Of a DNA stretch of 64,000 nucleotides, positions 10,771 through 22,978 are shown piece by piece. Both the position numbers and the translations under genes were made by a program. The first letter of the stretch is position 1, and each line of letters opens with the position of its first letter. Source of the stretch: Zoroaster sp. YZ-2022 (lineage: Eukaryota > Echinodermata > Asteroidea > Forcipulatida > Zoroasteridae); the NCBI GenBank assembly GCA_029582265.1, contig CM055831.1, forward strand, positions 22,830,682 to 22,894,681. Direction: 5' to 3'. Below the pieces are notes generated by a model. That model saw only the letters and a program-made list of their open reading frames with translations, did not search any database and was not told the DNA's origin.

Positions 10771-13700
10771 CATTTTTGACAATACAAATACAGAAACAGA
10801 ATGAACCCCAAAATATATTGATGTTTTTTTATCAGTTTTCAGTTTCTGAAATGGAGCAGTGATAAGAGATCAGGAAAATATTTTCTGCTCCCTTCATCTC
10901 TATATTGATAACGGAAACAATATTAACTTATGTCCCCAGCATACTGTATACGAATATTTTAAACACATTAAAGGTAAGGTACAACATTGGTATTTCTCAA
11001 AAGTTATAAACGATCACAGGTTTACATACAACTTACTTGGTGTAAAGTTAAGCCATTTATCATTTATTCTGAGAAAATTGTATTTCAAAAAGTTACCATC
11101 CGAAATTCTTTAGGAAAAAAACGTTTATCATAAAACTTAAATTGATGTAAATATTGAGATGATATCAAACATCACTTGTATCGCTTGTGTTTTACCGGCA
11201 ATTTCCAGGCAAAAGTGTGATTTTTATGGTTTCTTGTCATAGACCAGTGTTAACAATAAATCAATTTAAGAATTTTTCTGTTGATATCTCAAAATATAAG
11301 TTTTCCCAGTCAAGTCCGGCAAATAAGCAGCTAATTTCACTTTCATACGTTCATATTAAAGCGATTTTGCCTCTCCAGTTACTACTCTGTTTCGAAATAA
11401 GAATTCAAGCATTTAATATTATTTTCATGCATGCGAATTCATTTAGCATTATATTCAATTTAGGATATACGTCGTTCTTTATAGTAATGCACATTGATTT
11501 CGTCATCTAATTTAGCAGAGTTGATTCGACTGGAGATTTTCACTAAAATGTTTTTTTGTTTTTTTCATTTTTGTGTAACGGGCAATCAATTTCGCAAAAA
11601 GAGAATTCCAACAAAAGAGAAACAAATGCAAACAAATGGATTATTGTACAAGACAACCGAATACGTTTCATATCTTTACTTTAATTCAAACTTAAATTTG
11701 TTTTCTTTATTCATGTGCATCTCTCGAACACTGTATATAGGCCTATCGGTCTTATTTATCATATATTGTTTTGTTCATTCTCTGATTATAATCTTTATTG
11801 GTTTTCTGACCTGGGTCTAATTCTGTAATGTGTTTTTGAAACATTTATGTTATATTGGACTTTTTCATTAACTTGTTTTATTGTTTGAATAGATCGGGAA
11901 AGTGACTCTCTTGCCAATTAGTGAACCGCTTTTATACCTTTAAAAATCTATAGGAAACTAAAGTTAAACGAAGTTTAACAAAGCGTCAATTAAGTTGCAC
12001 AAATTTCACAAATGTCTGCCCAATAATGAATTTGAATGACCAAAATAATACGCACCGCGAAAAGCTCATGCGAATTTAAATGCTGTTCCAGTGGATTGTT
12101 AAGTTATTTCGCATGTTATCGCATGGCGCAAGAGTACTGTTGCCTACTCATCAAACGAAATTGAATGATGATTTTGAGCAGCATTCAAATTTCGCTCGAA
12201 AGAGAATGACGTGGTGTTTAAATTGGCTGCTTATTTTCTCAAATTGACCTGGAAAACCTGTATAAGATTTTTTGGTTTCCTGTGACAGAACAGTGTACAT
12301 TAATGCCCGGCGCACTTTGATCTTTCTCAGTATTAAGCGCATTCCACCACGTTTACCTGTGTAATGTAAATACAAATAATTTATTAGGGTAAGGCGTAAG
12401 CCAAATTGCATGGAAATATCTAAGGCCACAAAAAGTCTCATGTTTCTGGTCATTGGTTGGCTTCAAAATCAGTGCGGTGACGCGCTTTTTTTCGGCCATC
12501 TTTTTTTGCCAACAGGGAAATACGTGGCACATTGTATACGCTGGGACCAAATATTCCATATACAAAGCATGTTGGCTAAGAGAGGCCTCATAAATCAGGT
12601 AAACGTTCATACCCCTATGTTAAGAAAAGTCGACTTAAGAAAAGTCGTTAAAAGCACAGCACGGCAGTGTAAATAGTTCTGAAAAGAACTGGTGGTTACC
12701 TATTGTTTGTATGCTGCACGTGATAGTTATCATGGGTTTTGTGTGAAGTTTTTTGAATTCTTTTTTGCATATATAACTATATACACGTCGTGTGCTTAAA
12801 ACATATTCAAACATCACACCAACGTGCATTGACATTAGGTATCTAGGCCTACGTATGCAATTTTGGTTTTATTTCATTTTCTGTAAAGAAACGAGCGTGG
12901 ATTGACGAGTTTTTATTTAGAATAAAGGATAGAATTTAGTGCATTATACAAATAGGGATAATGCCTATATCACACATAGAGGATTTGATGGGTGTCCTCC
13001 TATCCACCATACCTCAAAAAGGCTCAAGCAATCAGCATGTACTACACATACTGTACGTGTACATGTATGATCACGTTGTAAATTGGAAACACAAAATCCT
13101 CCTATCCACCATACCTCAAAAAGACTCAAGCAGCCGGCATTTCAAATAATCCACAAGAAAGAGTTGACTATTTTCTTCGAAATGCAGATCCCTAATTAAG
13201 ATAATTAAACAAATCATCGCAGTTTTCATGAAGTGACGGATTGCTAAAAATTGTTATCTTTCATTTCTAATTAAAGTAATAATTTTTTTGTGAAATTGAA
13301 GTCAACTGTAGTTTTAAGTTTGCACAAAGTGACCAGTTGCAGCCTTGTGCATGTATTACTGCATGTGTATTTTATGCGAACGGCATAATTTTAAGTTTTC
13401 ACGAAGTGACGCGGACGGTCGCGCCACAAGTGTGTTCCACGAAGTTGACGCGTGTACCTATACTAATGACTGGGAAACGTCACTTTGTGAACACTTGATA
13501 ACAGCGTGTACAGTTTTCACGAAGTGACAGTTTGGTTTATATAAAGTATGTTGCTTGTTTACAAGTATTTTCCTCACACAAAAAGCATACAGTTACGTGT
13601 CATTCGATATTTCAGCTTTCTAACAAAGTAAAATTAATGACCTTCGAGATTAAAATGATATCGAAACCGCGATTTTAAAACTTTACCAACTTCACTTGCT

Positions 13701-14366
13701 ATTATCTCGCAACGCGAATTTACCACTACGTGGACGAATATATGACTTCATGAAAACTGCAACGAAATATTGGCGCTTCGCCGTATCATATTCTATCGTT
13801 CATGATTAAGTCTCGGATCGATATTAAGTGTTTATACGCATAGGCCTATATACCGTCATTTATAATCAGTGATCCTACACAGGGACCGTGGTATTATATT
13901 GATAGATCCTCGTGACGTTATGTACACAAATTGAAATTAATTGACGTCTGATATTGCGTTGCATTAACATAAAAACTATAGTTTTATAGGTACGCATAGC
14001 ATTTTGTAAATTTAGTCTTGCAGTTGTTGTGTGTTGATTTTCATAAATGACGTGAAGATAATTTTAAAGGGTTATAAAAAGATTTAAAGCTACGTACTGC
14101 ATTTTGTCATTTAGGTGTTGCAACTGTTTTTTATAAGTTTGTTCATGACTTGAAAGATATATTTTTTAGAATGGTTATGATTTAAATATTCTTAAGTAGC
14201 TCTACGTTTCGATTGCCAGTAAAATGTTTAAAACAAAATTAACAAACAGCAACGACAAACACAATCTGATCAATCTTGTTCCCTGTCTCTTGTTTAGCTT
14301 ACGCACGTCTCCTGATCATTCAAGTGTTTTCGGTAAAAATTGAGATTGCTTTCTCCCCGGCAACAT
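10771..14366. other. Receptor 3' flank and repeat module 2
   Basis: No gene. In order: 3' UTR-like block, a block shared with 27530-28500 and 57400-57970 (11330-12420), hairpin at 12670, ACACGTCGTGTGCTTAAAA block, 96-bp units (13002), TCACGAAGTGA cluster, CAACGAAATATTGGCGCTTC block, and the ACACAGGGACCGTGG block near 13875. Small open frames here are repeat shadows. Confidence 0.55.
13002..13145. repeat. 96-bp tandem unit, about 1.4 copies
   Basis: Two starts of the CCACCATACCTCAAAAAG unit 103 bases apart. This copy has the 6-base longer version containing GTACGTGTACATGTATG. Confidence 0.75.
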
Positions 14367-14440
14367 ACGGCTATAGATCAGTTGGTAAAGCGCCTTTACG
14401 GTAATCCAGGGGATGCAGGTTCAAATCCCGTCGTGGCGGC
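14367..14440 (+). repeat. tRNA-like SINE head (pseudo-tRNA)
   Basis: A-box-like TAGATCAGTTGGTAAAGCG followed about 35 bases later by the B box GGTTCAAATCCC, then GTCGTGGCGGC. Spacing suits an internal RNA polymerase III promoter, but no complete cloverleaf with a paired acceptor stem can be drawn, so it is not called a functional tRNA. Copies: full at 33238, A-box deleted at 50751, only the B-box half at 29588 and 60401. Confidence 0.6.
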
Positions 14441-14950
14441 ATAGGCCGCCTGAAATCAGCCGAATCACCTTGGCGAGAATACATTTGCTATTGATGGTTG
14501 TAAACATCAAACGACACACTTTGGGAGACGATTTTGGCTCATTTCAGAATGGCGATTGTCACAAGAAGTCTATACTGGTGAGTGACGTACCGTCAATAAG
14601 CATTATGATTGTGATGATATCGGTTGTTTCGTGATTAAATTAAACTTGATTTGCTTAACCGTTTGTGGCTCAGGTAAAGACAGCAGAGGCTGTCCAACCT
14701 GTTATTTCTTGTGAAGGTCGATGGCGTGGTTGCTAATTGCCGAATCGAGACTGGTTATGTTTACACAACAAAGACCACAGTTTAAGAGATGAGAAGCCAG
14801 GTTGCAATTAGAGGATACAGGTGATGGGTGCATTGTTGTGATTGGTAAGACTTGTAGCTTTGCATGGTGATGAGGATAAGTAAGACTAATTGTGGTGACA
14901 CCACGTGAAATTTTCAATTGAGTAGTAATTAGTTCTGAAAAGAACTGGAG

Positions 14951-15000
14951 GTACAACTCGACGTTTCGATTAGTATGCTCTGATCGTCCTCAGGAGTGAT
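14951..15000 (-). ncRNA. Small hammerhead-ribozyme-like motif
   Basis: Minus-strand core CTGAGGA (14987-14993), stem II with one C/A mismatch, GAAACGTC (14960-14967). Here stem I can form: ACTC just before the core pairs with GAGT just after GAAACGTC. This is one of the two best-paired copies; the other is its mirror at 21774. Confidence 0.6.
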
Positions 15001-15150
15001 TGTTGTGATTGTTTAGTCAACTATACTCTTAACTCTGGGTAAGGAGAAAGCGGCCAGGTGTCTATGACTGGAGAAAATAAGATATACTTCAGGAGAATTA
15101 GATTTCTGTTAACCTCTTTGATTGTTCCTCGTGGAAGAAAACTCTTTGTC

Positions 15151-15235
15151 ATGTTACCAGCTAATAACGACACTTTGCCGGTGCTACCGTCTTCGCCGGA
15201 CGGTACCAACCGACCAAGGCCCCGCTTTGATCGCG
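15151..15235 (+). pseudogene. GPCR N-terminal fragment
   Basis: Begins with the receptor start (MLPANNDTLPVLPSSPDG) and its class B 5' flank, acquires an extra base before TM1, and stops at TTTGATCGCG, the codons for the beginning of TM1. It continues directly into the GACCAGTGTACAT block that normally lies over 1 kb downstream of a receptor stop. The rest of the gene and its 3' flank are deleted. The fragment at 51615 has the same junction, so the deletion predates duplication. Confidence 0.88.
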
Positions 15236-16059
15236 AAGACCAGTGTACATTTTATGCCCAGCGCGGTTTGACCTTTGGGGCTCTTTTGTAAACATGTGGT
15301 GTCATTGGTCACATCGTCTGTAGTTTTCATTAGACATATACATAGCTTCGCTTCACACGGATTGTTGGCATATTTCTATAGATTGATTGATATTTCAATC
15401 AAAATGAACCACAAGATTTGATATTTCTCAGTAAGCACATCCCTCCACGTTTACCTGTGTAATGTATGATTGTTTAATCGAAATAATGTAAGTCGTAGGC
15501 CAAATTGCATTGAAATATCTAACTAGCTATATTGTTAAAGTAAAGACTGTTTGCGACGACACCGTGTGAATTTTTCTTTTGAGTAGTAAAATAGTTCTGA
15601 AAAGAACTGTTGGTTACCTGTTGTTTGTATGCTGCACGTGATAGTTATCATGGGTTTTGTGTGAAGTTTTGTGAAATATTTTGTTTTAGATTTTTGCATT
15701 GGTCTATATTCTACGCGCCGTGTGCTTAAAATGTGACAAACATCAAACCATTGTGCAATGACATACATGTAGACCTTGTTACGCAAGTTTAGTTTTATTT
15801 CATTTTCCTGTAAAGAAATGAGTGTGGAATTTTGCTGTTGTGAGGATGCAACGCCTGCCTGCTCACGCTCAAGATAACCTGCTATTTGATACGCCTGGTT
15901 ATTACATACAGATGAAGAAAACCTCCTTGGTATAATTATGTAACACTGTATACAATGCTGAGTGGGACACTCGATCGTGGTCCCTGTTCCGTGAGTTTGT
16001 CATTTAGTTATACGCTGTTCTAGAGTGTTCGTGAAAAGGTGCTCGAGTGCAAGTCTGAC

Positions 16060-16150
16060 TGTATCTCACTGTAAAGCGCTGTGATACCGTTTGTGTAAGA
16101 GCGCTATATAAATGCCTTCATTGTATTGTATTGTATTGTATTGTATGTAA
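16060..16150 (+). mobile_element. SINE 3' tail with (ATTGT)n
   Basis: GCGCTATATAAATGC-type sequence (here AGCGCTATATAAATGCC) followed by five ATTGT units. This is the usual 3' end of tRNA-derived SINEs in such genomes. No tRNA head is seen, so it is a truncated copy. The mirror copy at 20622-20715 has six units. Confidence 0.6.
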
Positions 16151-16315
16151 ATAAAACGTATCCCGAGTTATGTTTAAATTAAAACACCTTAGGCCTATGC
16201 AGTTGTTGCAGGACAATGAATGCAGGAGAATGAAGTGAATTGCAGGAGATTGAAGTGATATTTTTGTGACGTTGTCGATCCCATTATGGGTGTGCCGTGA
16301 ATGGCCGCTAGTATG

Positions 16316-16362
16316 TATGCTCTGAGGACAATCAGAGCATACTGATCGAAACGTCGAGTTGT
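16316..16362 (+). ncRNA. Small hammerhead-ribozyme-like motif
   Basis: Plus-strand core CTGAGGA (16322-16328), stem II CAATCAG with CTGATCG (one A/C mismatch), GAAACGTC (16348-16355), then the hairpin AGTTCTtttcAGAACT. Stem I is weak in this context. Confidence 0.55.
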
Positions 16363-17697
16363 ACCTCCAGTTCTTTTCAGAACTAATTACTACTCAATTG
16401 AGATTTCACATGGTGTCACCGCAATTAGTCTTACTGGCCGCTATATACTATTACAAAGTCCATTACATAATGTTGCAAATTCCGGTTCCGACTTCACACA
16501 GTGGCATGCCACACTGAGGGACTAGGAACACAGATCCAATGAAGAATACACAAGGTATGTAAATATTATGTAAATGATGTATTTTTATGCCCCGCCGCTG
16601 AAGCCAAAGGATATACTGTTTCTGCCTTGCCCTTCTGTGTGCGTGTGGGGTGCGTGTGTGTGTGAGAGACACTTTTGGTGTCATCACGGTAATTTGAGCT
16701 ACACTTCATGTATTGGCATGAAACTTGGTACCTTGCTAGTGGAACCAGGAAGCCTATTGAATTTGGGGGCTACAAGTGAAAGGTCATGGTCATTATGGCA
16801 TGAAACTTGAATGGTGATGTAAATGAATGGCCCATCAGAACCAGATAGCTCCTATGGAATTTAATGTTAAAAGGGGGGACTCAAAAAGTCATAGGAACGG
16901 TTACGGTAGCAGGTTATTTGTGTTGATATAACACACCTTTTCTTGTTTCGTGTTGTATCCCTATAGCGTTATTTTCCTCTTAGTATGCGGTTTGTATGCG
17001 CAATCCTTTTATTTCAATGCCAAATAATAGAATGTCCATGTCATTAGTCAAGATGGTAAACAATTACGAATGTAAATTCAAGTATACTTACTCTGGGACT
17101 GACGACCTTGATTTGCAAATACGGTGAGCCTGGATGATAATCACAGAAACACTGTGCTGAAGAAATGTTATAAGAAAGAGTAGAAAGACAGTTTTCATTG
17201 CATGATAATTGCGTAATACATGAGAAGCTAACAGGGGGTTGCTCAAACGAAAGTGTGCATTTGGATCTTTAAAGGGAAGGTACAACGCATATAATTCTAA
17301 CCGTTCATATGATGCTCGATATGCGGCAGAGAGCACCCCCTCCCATTGTGTCTTCATCGTGTTTCTGGAATCTTATGAATTCTTTAGAGGATTTTTGGGG
17401 GAGAGGTCCGTTAACAATAGAACAGTGTGTCAGTGTATAGGGATATTGTTTGGGGGTGGCACTCTGCCGCATATCGAGCATGGTATGTGACCGTTTCACG
17501 CACCCTTATAGACCCTACACCAGTTCAAATAATGTTTTAAAATATTGGGTCATAAATTATTTGAGTAGGATATCCAATGATTTTTTTGGAACAACTACCC
17601 ATCGCTTGACAGCAACACGGGACTAAATAATCTGCACTTATTGTACTTTGGGGTTTATTTACAGCCCCTCCTCCCCGCCCCCATGGCAACTAAAGTG

Positions 17698-18163
17698 AAA
17701 ATATTTTTGGGATTTTTTAACCAAAAGTACAATAAAGGCAGATATAATGACATGGTATTACTGATGACATAAATTTCTATCAAATGTAATATTTTTAACT
17801 GATGACATAAATTTATACATAGGCCAAAAATTTGAACAAAACTTTTATTGCATTTAAACGTAATGGCAGCCATATTGGATTCGCAGAATGAATTGGAATA
17901 TTGTCCAGTTGAAAGTTTAAAAGTTAACAAACCCCAAACCCATATTGAATGTTTAACAGTATCAAAAATCTAGCATTTTTAACCAAAAAGTGGAAATTCA
18001 ATTGGACCTGTTCAAAATAAACGGTTGCCATGGCAACCATGAACACCCATTATCATTGATTTTTGCGTGAGGGGCTCCAATGAATAGTCAGCGTGATCGG
18101 ACAGAGTGTTCTAGAGATATTATAAAAAAATGTCATAGGGGGAGCATTGTGCCCCCAGGCTAG
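17698..18163 (+). mobile_element. piggyBac-like element relic (left arm)
   Basis: Matches the right part of the element at 4515-5347, ending GTGCCCCCAGGC where the terminal repeat is cut off and joined to a GTGCAATG-rich sequence. The mirror copy is at 18610-19072. Confidence 0.6.
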
Positions 18164-18344
18164 TAGTATGTGTGGAGCATCACAGTACAGTTTGTGGTGG
18201 GAGCAGTGTGCAATTGTGTGCAGTATTTTGTGTGCAGTTTGTAATGGCAATGCACCACCATGCACCACAGTGGAATGAGCAATGTGCTGGAGCATTGCAC
18301 TTTGGTGGTGGAGCAGTGGTAACACAATTTTTTTTTACTTGGCC

Positions 18345-18419
18345 GAAATGACGTCATAAAATAAAAAAAATTAATAAAAATAAAAAATTTAAAAAAAAAT
18401 GGAAGAAGAAAAAATTTGT
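18345..18419. other. AT-rich spacer of the giant inverted repeat
   Basis: About 75 bases, mostly A-runs after TGACGTCATAAAAT. It is flanked by the GGCC ends of the arms. Left and right halves of the spacer are not complementary. Confidence 0.8.
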
Positions 18420-18609
18420 GGCCAAGCAAAAAAAAAATTATGTGGTCCACCAGCACACTGCACCACCAAAGTGCAATGCTCCAGCACATTGCTCAATCCA
18501 CTGTGGTGCATGGTGGTGCATTGCCATTACAAACTGCACACAAAATACTGCACACAATTGCACACTGCTCCCACCGCAAACTGTACTGTGATGCTCCACA
18601 CATACTACT

Positions 18610-19072
18610 AGCCTGGGGGAACAATGCTCCCCCTATGACATTTTTTTATAATATCTCTAGAACACTCTGTCCGATCACGCTGACTATTCATTGGAGCCCC
18701 TCACGCAAAAATCAATGATAATGGGTGTTCATGGTTGCCATGGCAACCGTTTATTTTGAACAGGTCCAATTGAATTTCCACTTTTTGGTTAAAAATGCTA
18801 GATTTTTGATACTGTTAAACATTCAATATGGGTTTGGGGTTTGTTAACTTTTAAACTTTCAACTGGACAATATTCCAATTCATTCTGCGAATCCAATATG
18901 GCTGCCATTACGTTTAAATGCAATAAAAGTTTTGTTCAAATTTTTGGCCTATGTATAAATTTATGTCATCAGTTAAAAATATTACATTTGATAGAAATTT
19001 ATGTCATCAGTAATACCATGTCATTATATCTGCCTTTATTGTACTTTTGGTTAAAAAATCCCAAAAATATTT
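18610..19072 (-). mobile_element. piggyBac-like element relic (right arm)
   Basis: Mirror of 17698-18163 within the inverted repeat. Confidence 0.6.
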
Positions 19073-20405
19073 TCACTTTAGTTGCCATGGGGCGGGGAGG
19101 AGGGGCTGTAAATAAACCCCAAAGTACAATAAGTGCAGATTATTTAGTCCCGTGTTGCTGTCAAGCGATGGGTAGTTGTTCCAAAAAAATCATTGGATAT
19201 CCTACTCAAATAATTTATGACCCAATATTTTAAAACATTATTTGAACTGGTGTAGGGTCTATAAGGGTGCGTGAAACGGTCACATACCATGCTCGATATG
19301 CGGCAGAGTGCCACCCCCAAACAATATCCCTATACACTGACACACTGTTCTATTGTTAACGGACCTCTCCCCCAAAAATCCTCTAAAGAATTCATAAGAT
19401 TCCAGAAACACGATGAAGACACAATGGGAGGGGGTGCTCTCTGCCGCATATCGAGCATCATATGAACGGTTAGAATTATATGCGTTGTACCTTCCCTTTA
19501 AAGATCCAAATGCACACTTTCGTTTGAGCAACCTCCTGTTAGCTTCTCATGTATTACGCAATTATCATGCAATGAAAACTGTCTTTCTACCCTTTCTTAT
19601 AACATTTCTTCAGCACAGTGTTTCTGTGATTATCATCCAGGCTCACCGTATTTGCAAATCAAGGTCGTCAGTCCCAGAGTAAGTATACTTGAATTTACAT
19701 TCGTAATTGTTTACCATCTTGACTAATGACATGGACATTCTATTATTTGGCATTGAAATAAAAGGATTGCGCATACAAACCGCATACTAAGAGGAAAATA
19801 ACGCTATAGGGATACAACACGAAACAAGAAAAGGTGTTATATCAACACAAATAACCTGCTACCGTAACCGTTCCTATGACTTTTTGAGTCCCCCCTTTTA
19901 ACATTAAATTCCATAGGAGCTATCTGGTTCTGATGGGCCATTCATTTACATCACCATTCAAGTTTCATGCCATAATGACCATGACCTTTCACTTGTAGCC
20001 CCCAAATTCAATAGGCTTCCTGGTTCCACTAGCAAGGTACCAAGTTTCATGCCAATACATGAAGTGTAGCTCAAATTACCGTGATGACACCAAAAGTGTC
20101 TCTCACACACACACGCACCCCACACGCACACAGAAGGGCAAGGCAGAAACAGTATATCATTTGGCTTCAGCGGCGGGGCATAAAAATACATCATTTACAT
20201 AATATTTACATACCTTGTGTATTCTTCATTGGATCTGTGTTCCTAGTCCCTCAGTGTGGCATGCCACTGTGCGAAGTCGGAACCGGATTTTGCAACATTA
20301 TGTAATGGACTTTGTAATAGTATATAGCGGCCAGTAAGACTAATTGCGGTGACACCATGTGAAATCTCAATTGAGTAGTAATTAGTTCTGAAAAGAACTG
20401 GAGGT

Positions 20406-20452
20406 ACAACTCGACGTTTCGATCAGTATGCTCTGATCGTCCTCAGAGCATA
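20406..20452 (-). ncRNA. Small hammerhead-ribozyme-like motif
   Basis: Minus-strand core CTGAGGA (20440-20446), GAAACGTC (20413-20420). Stem II here is perfect: CGATCAG/CTGATCG with loop AGCATA. This position mirrors 16322, which has CAATCAG, so the arms differ at a stem II base. Confidence 0.57.
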
Positions 20453-20621
20453 CATACTAGCGGCCATTCACGGCACACCCATAATGGGATCGACAACGTC
20501 ACAAAAATATCACTTCAATCTCCTGCAATTCACTTCATTCTCCTGCATTCATTGTCCTGCAACAACTGCATAGGCCTAAGGTGTTTTAATTTAAACATAA
20601 CTCGGGATACGTTTTATTTAC

Positions 20622-20715
20622 ATACAATACAATACAATACAATACAATACAATGAAGGCATTTATATAGCGCTCTTACACAAACGGTATCACAGCGCTTT
20701 ACAGTGAGATACAGT
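20622..20715 (-). mobile_element. SINE 3' tail with (ACAAT)n
   Basis: Mirror of 16060-16150 with six pentamer units instead of five. Confidence 0.6.
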
Positions 20716-21537
20716 CAGACTTGTACTCGAGCACCTTTTCACGAACACTCTAGAACAGCGTATAACTAAATGACAAACTCACGGAACAGGGACCACGATC
20801 GAGTGTCCCACTCAGCATTGTATACAGTGTTACATAATTATACCAAGGAGGTTTTCTTCATCTGTATGTAATAACCAGGCGTATCAAATAGCAGGTTATC
20901 TTGAGCGTGAGCAGGCAGGCGTTGCATCCTCACAACAGCAAAATTCCACACTCATTTCTTTACAGGAAAATGAAATAAAACTAAACTTGCGTAACAAGGT
21001 CTACATGTATGTCATTGCACAATGGTTTGATGTTTGTCACATTTTAAGCACACGGCGCGTAGAATATAGACCAATGCAAAAATCTAAAACAAAATATTTC
21101 ACAAAACTTCACACAAAACCCATGATAACTATCACGTTCAGCATACAAACAACAGGTAACCAACAGTTCTTTTCAGAACTATTTTACTACTCAAAAGAAA
21201 AATTCACACGGTGTCGTCGCAAACAGTCTTTACTTTAACAATATAGCTAGTTAGATATTTCAATGCAATTTGGCCTACGACTTACATTATTTCGATTAAA
21301 CAATCATACATTACACAGGTAAACGTGGAGGGATGTGCTTACTGAGAAATATCAAATCTTGTGGTTCATTTTGATTGAAATATCAATCAATCTATAGAAA
21401 TATGCCAACAATCCGTGTGAAGCGAAGCTATGTATATGTCTAATGAAAACTACAGACGATGTGACCAATGACACCACATGTTTACAAAAGAGCCCCAAAG
21501 GTCAAACCGCGCTGGGCATAAAATGTACACTGGTCTT

Positions 21538-21622
21538 CGCGATCAAAGCGGGGCCTTAGTCGGTTGGTACCGTCCGGCGAAGACGGTAGCACCGGCAAAG
21601 TGTCGTTATTAGCTGGTAACAT
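21538..21622 (-). pseudogene. GPCR N-terminal fragment (inverted copy)
   Basis: Minus-strand mirror of the fragment at 15151, with the start codon complement at 21620-21622 and the same deletion junction at GATCGCG. It is the only receptor-derived sequence on the minus strand. Confidence 0.88.
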
Positions 21623-21770
21623 GACAAAGAGTTTTCTTCCACGAGGAACAATCAAAGAGGTTAACAGAAATCTAATTCTCCTGAAGTAAGTTATTTTCTC
21701 CAGTCATAGACACCTGGCCGCTTTCTCCTTACCCAGAGTTAAGAGTATAGTTGACTAAACAATCACAACA

Positions 21771-21818
21771 ATCACTCCTGAGGACGATCAGAGCATACTA
21801 ATCGAAACGTCGAGTTGT
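21771..21818 (+). ncRNA. Small hammerhead-ribozyme-like motif
   Basis: Plus-strand core CTGAGGA (21778-21784), stem II with one mismatch, GAAACGTC (21804-21811). ACTC before the core pairs with GAGT after it as stem I. Mirror of 14951-15000. Confidence 0.6.
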
Positions 21819-22321
21819 ACCTCCAGTTCTTTTCAGAACTAATTACTACTCAATTGAGAATTTCACGTGGTGTCACCACAATTAGTCTTACTTATCCTCA
21901 TCACCATGCAAAGCTACAAGTCTTACCAATCACAACAATGCACCCATCACCTGTATCCTCTAATTGCAACCTGGCTTCTCATCTCTTAAACTGTGGTCTT
22001 TGTTGTGTAAACATAACCAGTCTCGATTCGGCAATTAGCAACCACGCCATCGACCTTCACAAGAAATAACAGGTTGGACAGCCTCTGCTGTCTTTACCTG
22101 AGCCACAAACGGTTAAGCAAATCAAGTTTAATTTAATCACGAAGCAACCGATATCATCACAATCATAATGCTTATTGACGGTACGTCACTCACCAGTATA
22201 GACTTCTTGTGACAATCGCCATTATATCTGAAATGAGCGAAAATCGTCTCCCAAAGTGTGTCGTTTGATGTTTACAACCATCAATAGCAAATGTATTCTC
22301 CCCAAGGTGATTCGGCTGATT

Positions 22322-22560
22322 AACGTACCATCAAATCCCTCCCCAGAGGGAATTAAAAACGTCGGTAAAGCTGGGAAAAGTGGGAAAGCCGTCAAACTGT
22401 TCTGCGTGATTGTTACGGTATACACCGTTAGCTGGTTGCCATTTTTCTCCTTGCGGATTCATAGCGATCTTAATCCGGATAAAATTCCGCCATGAACAAA
22501 ACATTCAGAAAGCTATCTTTTGAAATATTAAAAGACTTAATTAAGCAATGCAGAAGATAA
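22322..22560 (+). pseudogene. GPCR C-terminal fragment, broken
   Basis: Starts abruptly at the third-loop codons NVPSNPSPEG, directly after the inverted-repeat arm. It reads through TM6 (VIVTVYTVSWLPFFSLRI) to DKIPP, where a stop appears. The stop results from a 70-bp deletion between two ATG triplets that removes TM7 and shifts frame; afterwards the normal tail and stop are recognisable in another frame. There is also a 3-base insertion (KAGKSGK). It lacks TM1-5 and TM7 and cannot encode a receptor. Confidence 0.92.
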
Positions 22561-22735
22561 CATTTTTGACAATACAAATACAGAAACAGAATGAACCACA
22601 AAATATATTGATGGTTTTTGGTCAGTTTTCAGTTTCTGAAATGGAGCAGTGATAAGAGATCAGGAAAATTGTTTCTGCTCCCTTCATCTCTATATTGATA
22701 ACGGAAACAATATTAACTTATGTCCCCAGCATACT
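22561..22735. other. Receptor 3' flank
   Basis: Near-identical to the 3' UTR-like block after other receptors. Confidence 0.6.
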
Positions 22736-22978
22736 CATTGGCGGATCCAGGGGGGGCTGGCTGTAAAATTTCAAAATCGTTTAAAAAAAAATAAAAAGGA
22801 GAGAAAAAGAGAGAGAGAGAGAGGGGGGGGGGGGAGGGGAGAGGAGAACGCACTCCCATTCCCTCACTGTGCTTTGTTTTTCTCTCCCTTTGATTATTTC
22901 ATTGTAATTTTTGTAGTACTGAAAAATAATTGTTTTTGATTCTCAGCCCCCCCTAAAAATGTTCTGGATCCGCCCATG
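22736..22978. mobile_element. MITE with GGCGGATCCAG terminal repeats
   Basis: Terminal inverted repeats CATTGGCGGATCCAG (left) and, read inward from the right, CATGGGCGGATCCAG. The flanks carry a 5-base duplication ATACT (22731-22735, 22979-22983). The uninterrupted site is seen at 31590 (GCATACTGTATAC). The interior has a GA run and a G run. No ORF of note, so non-autonomous; superfamily not assigned. Confidence 0.8.

Larger units (their letters stand above)
14454..18344 (+). repeat. Left arm of giant inverted repeat (3.9 kb)
   Basis: The reverse complement of this stretch matches 18420-22321 almost without interruption. Outer ends: AATCAGCCGAATCACC (14454) pairs with the complement ending at 22321. 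Inner ends: CTTGGCC (18344) pairs with GGCCAAG (18420). Arms differ by scattered single bases and by one pentamer unit in an ATTGT run (five left, six right), so the identity is very high but not perfect. Contents: receptor N-terminal fragment, ribozyme-like motifs at 14960 and 16322, SINE tail, relic of the piggyBac-like element, and a GTGCAATG-rich core. Confidence 0.93.
18420..22321 (-). repeat. Right arm of giant inverted repeat (3.9 kb)
   Basis: Inverted copy of 14454-18344. Its outer edge (GCTGATT at 22321) is joined directly to the third intracellular loop codons of a receptor at 22322. The duplication breakpoint therefore lies inside a receptor gene. Confidence 0.93.

Noticed and set aside
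14367..14440. Functional tRNA gene
   Set aside because: A and B boxes are present but the acceptor and anticodon stems do not pair into a full cloverleaf; treated as a SINE head.
18160..18718. ORFs around the palindrome centre with mirrored peptides
   Set aside because: Same sequence read from both arms of the inverted repeat; low-complexity GTGCAATG/CACCAC content; no domain resemblance.
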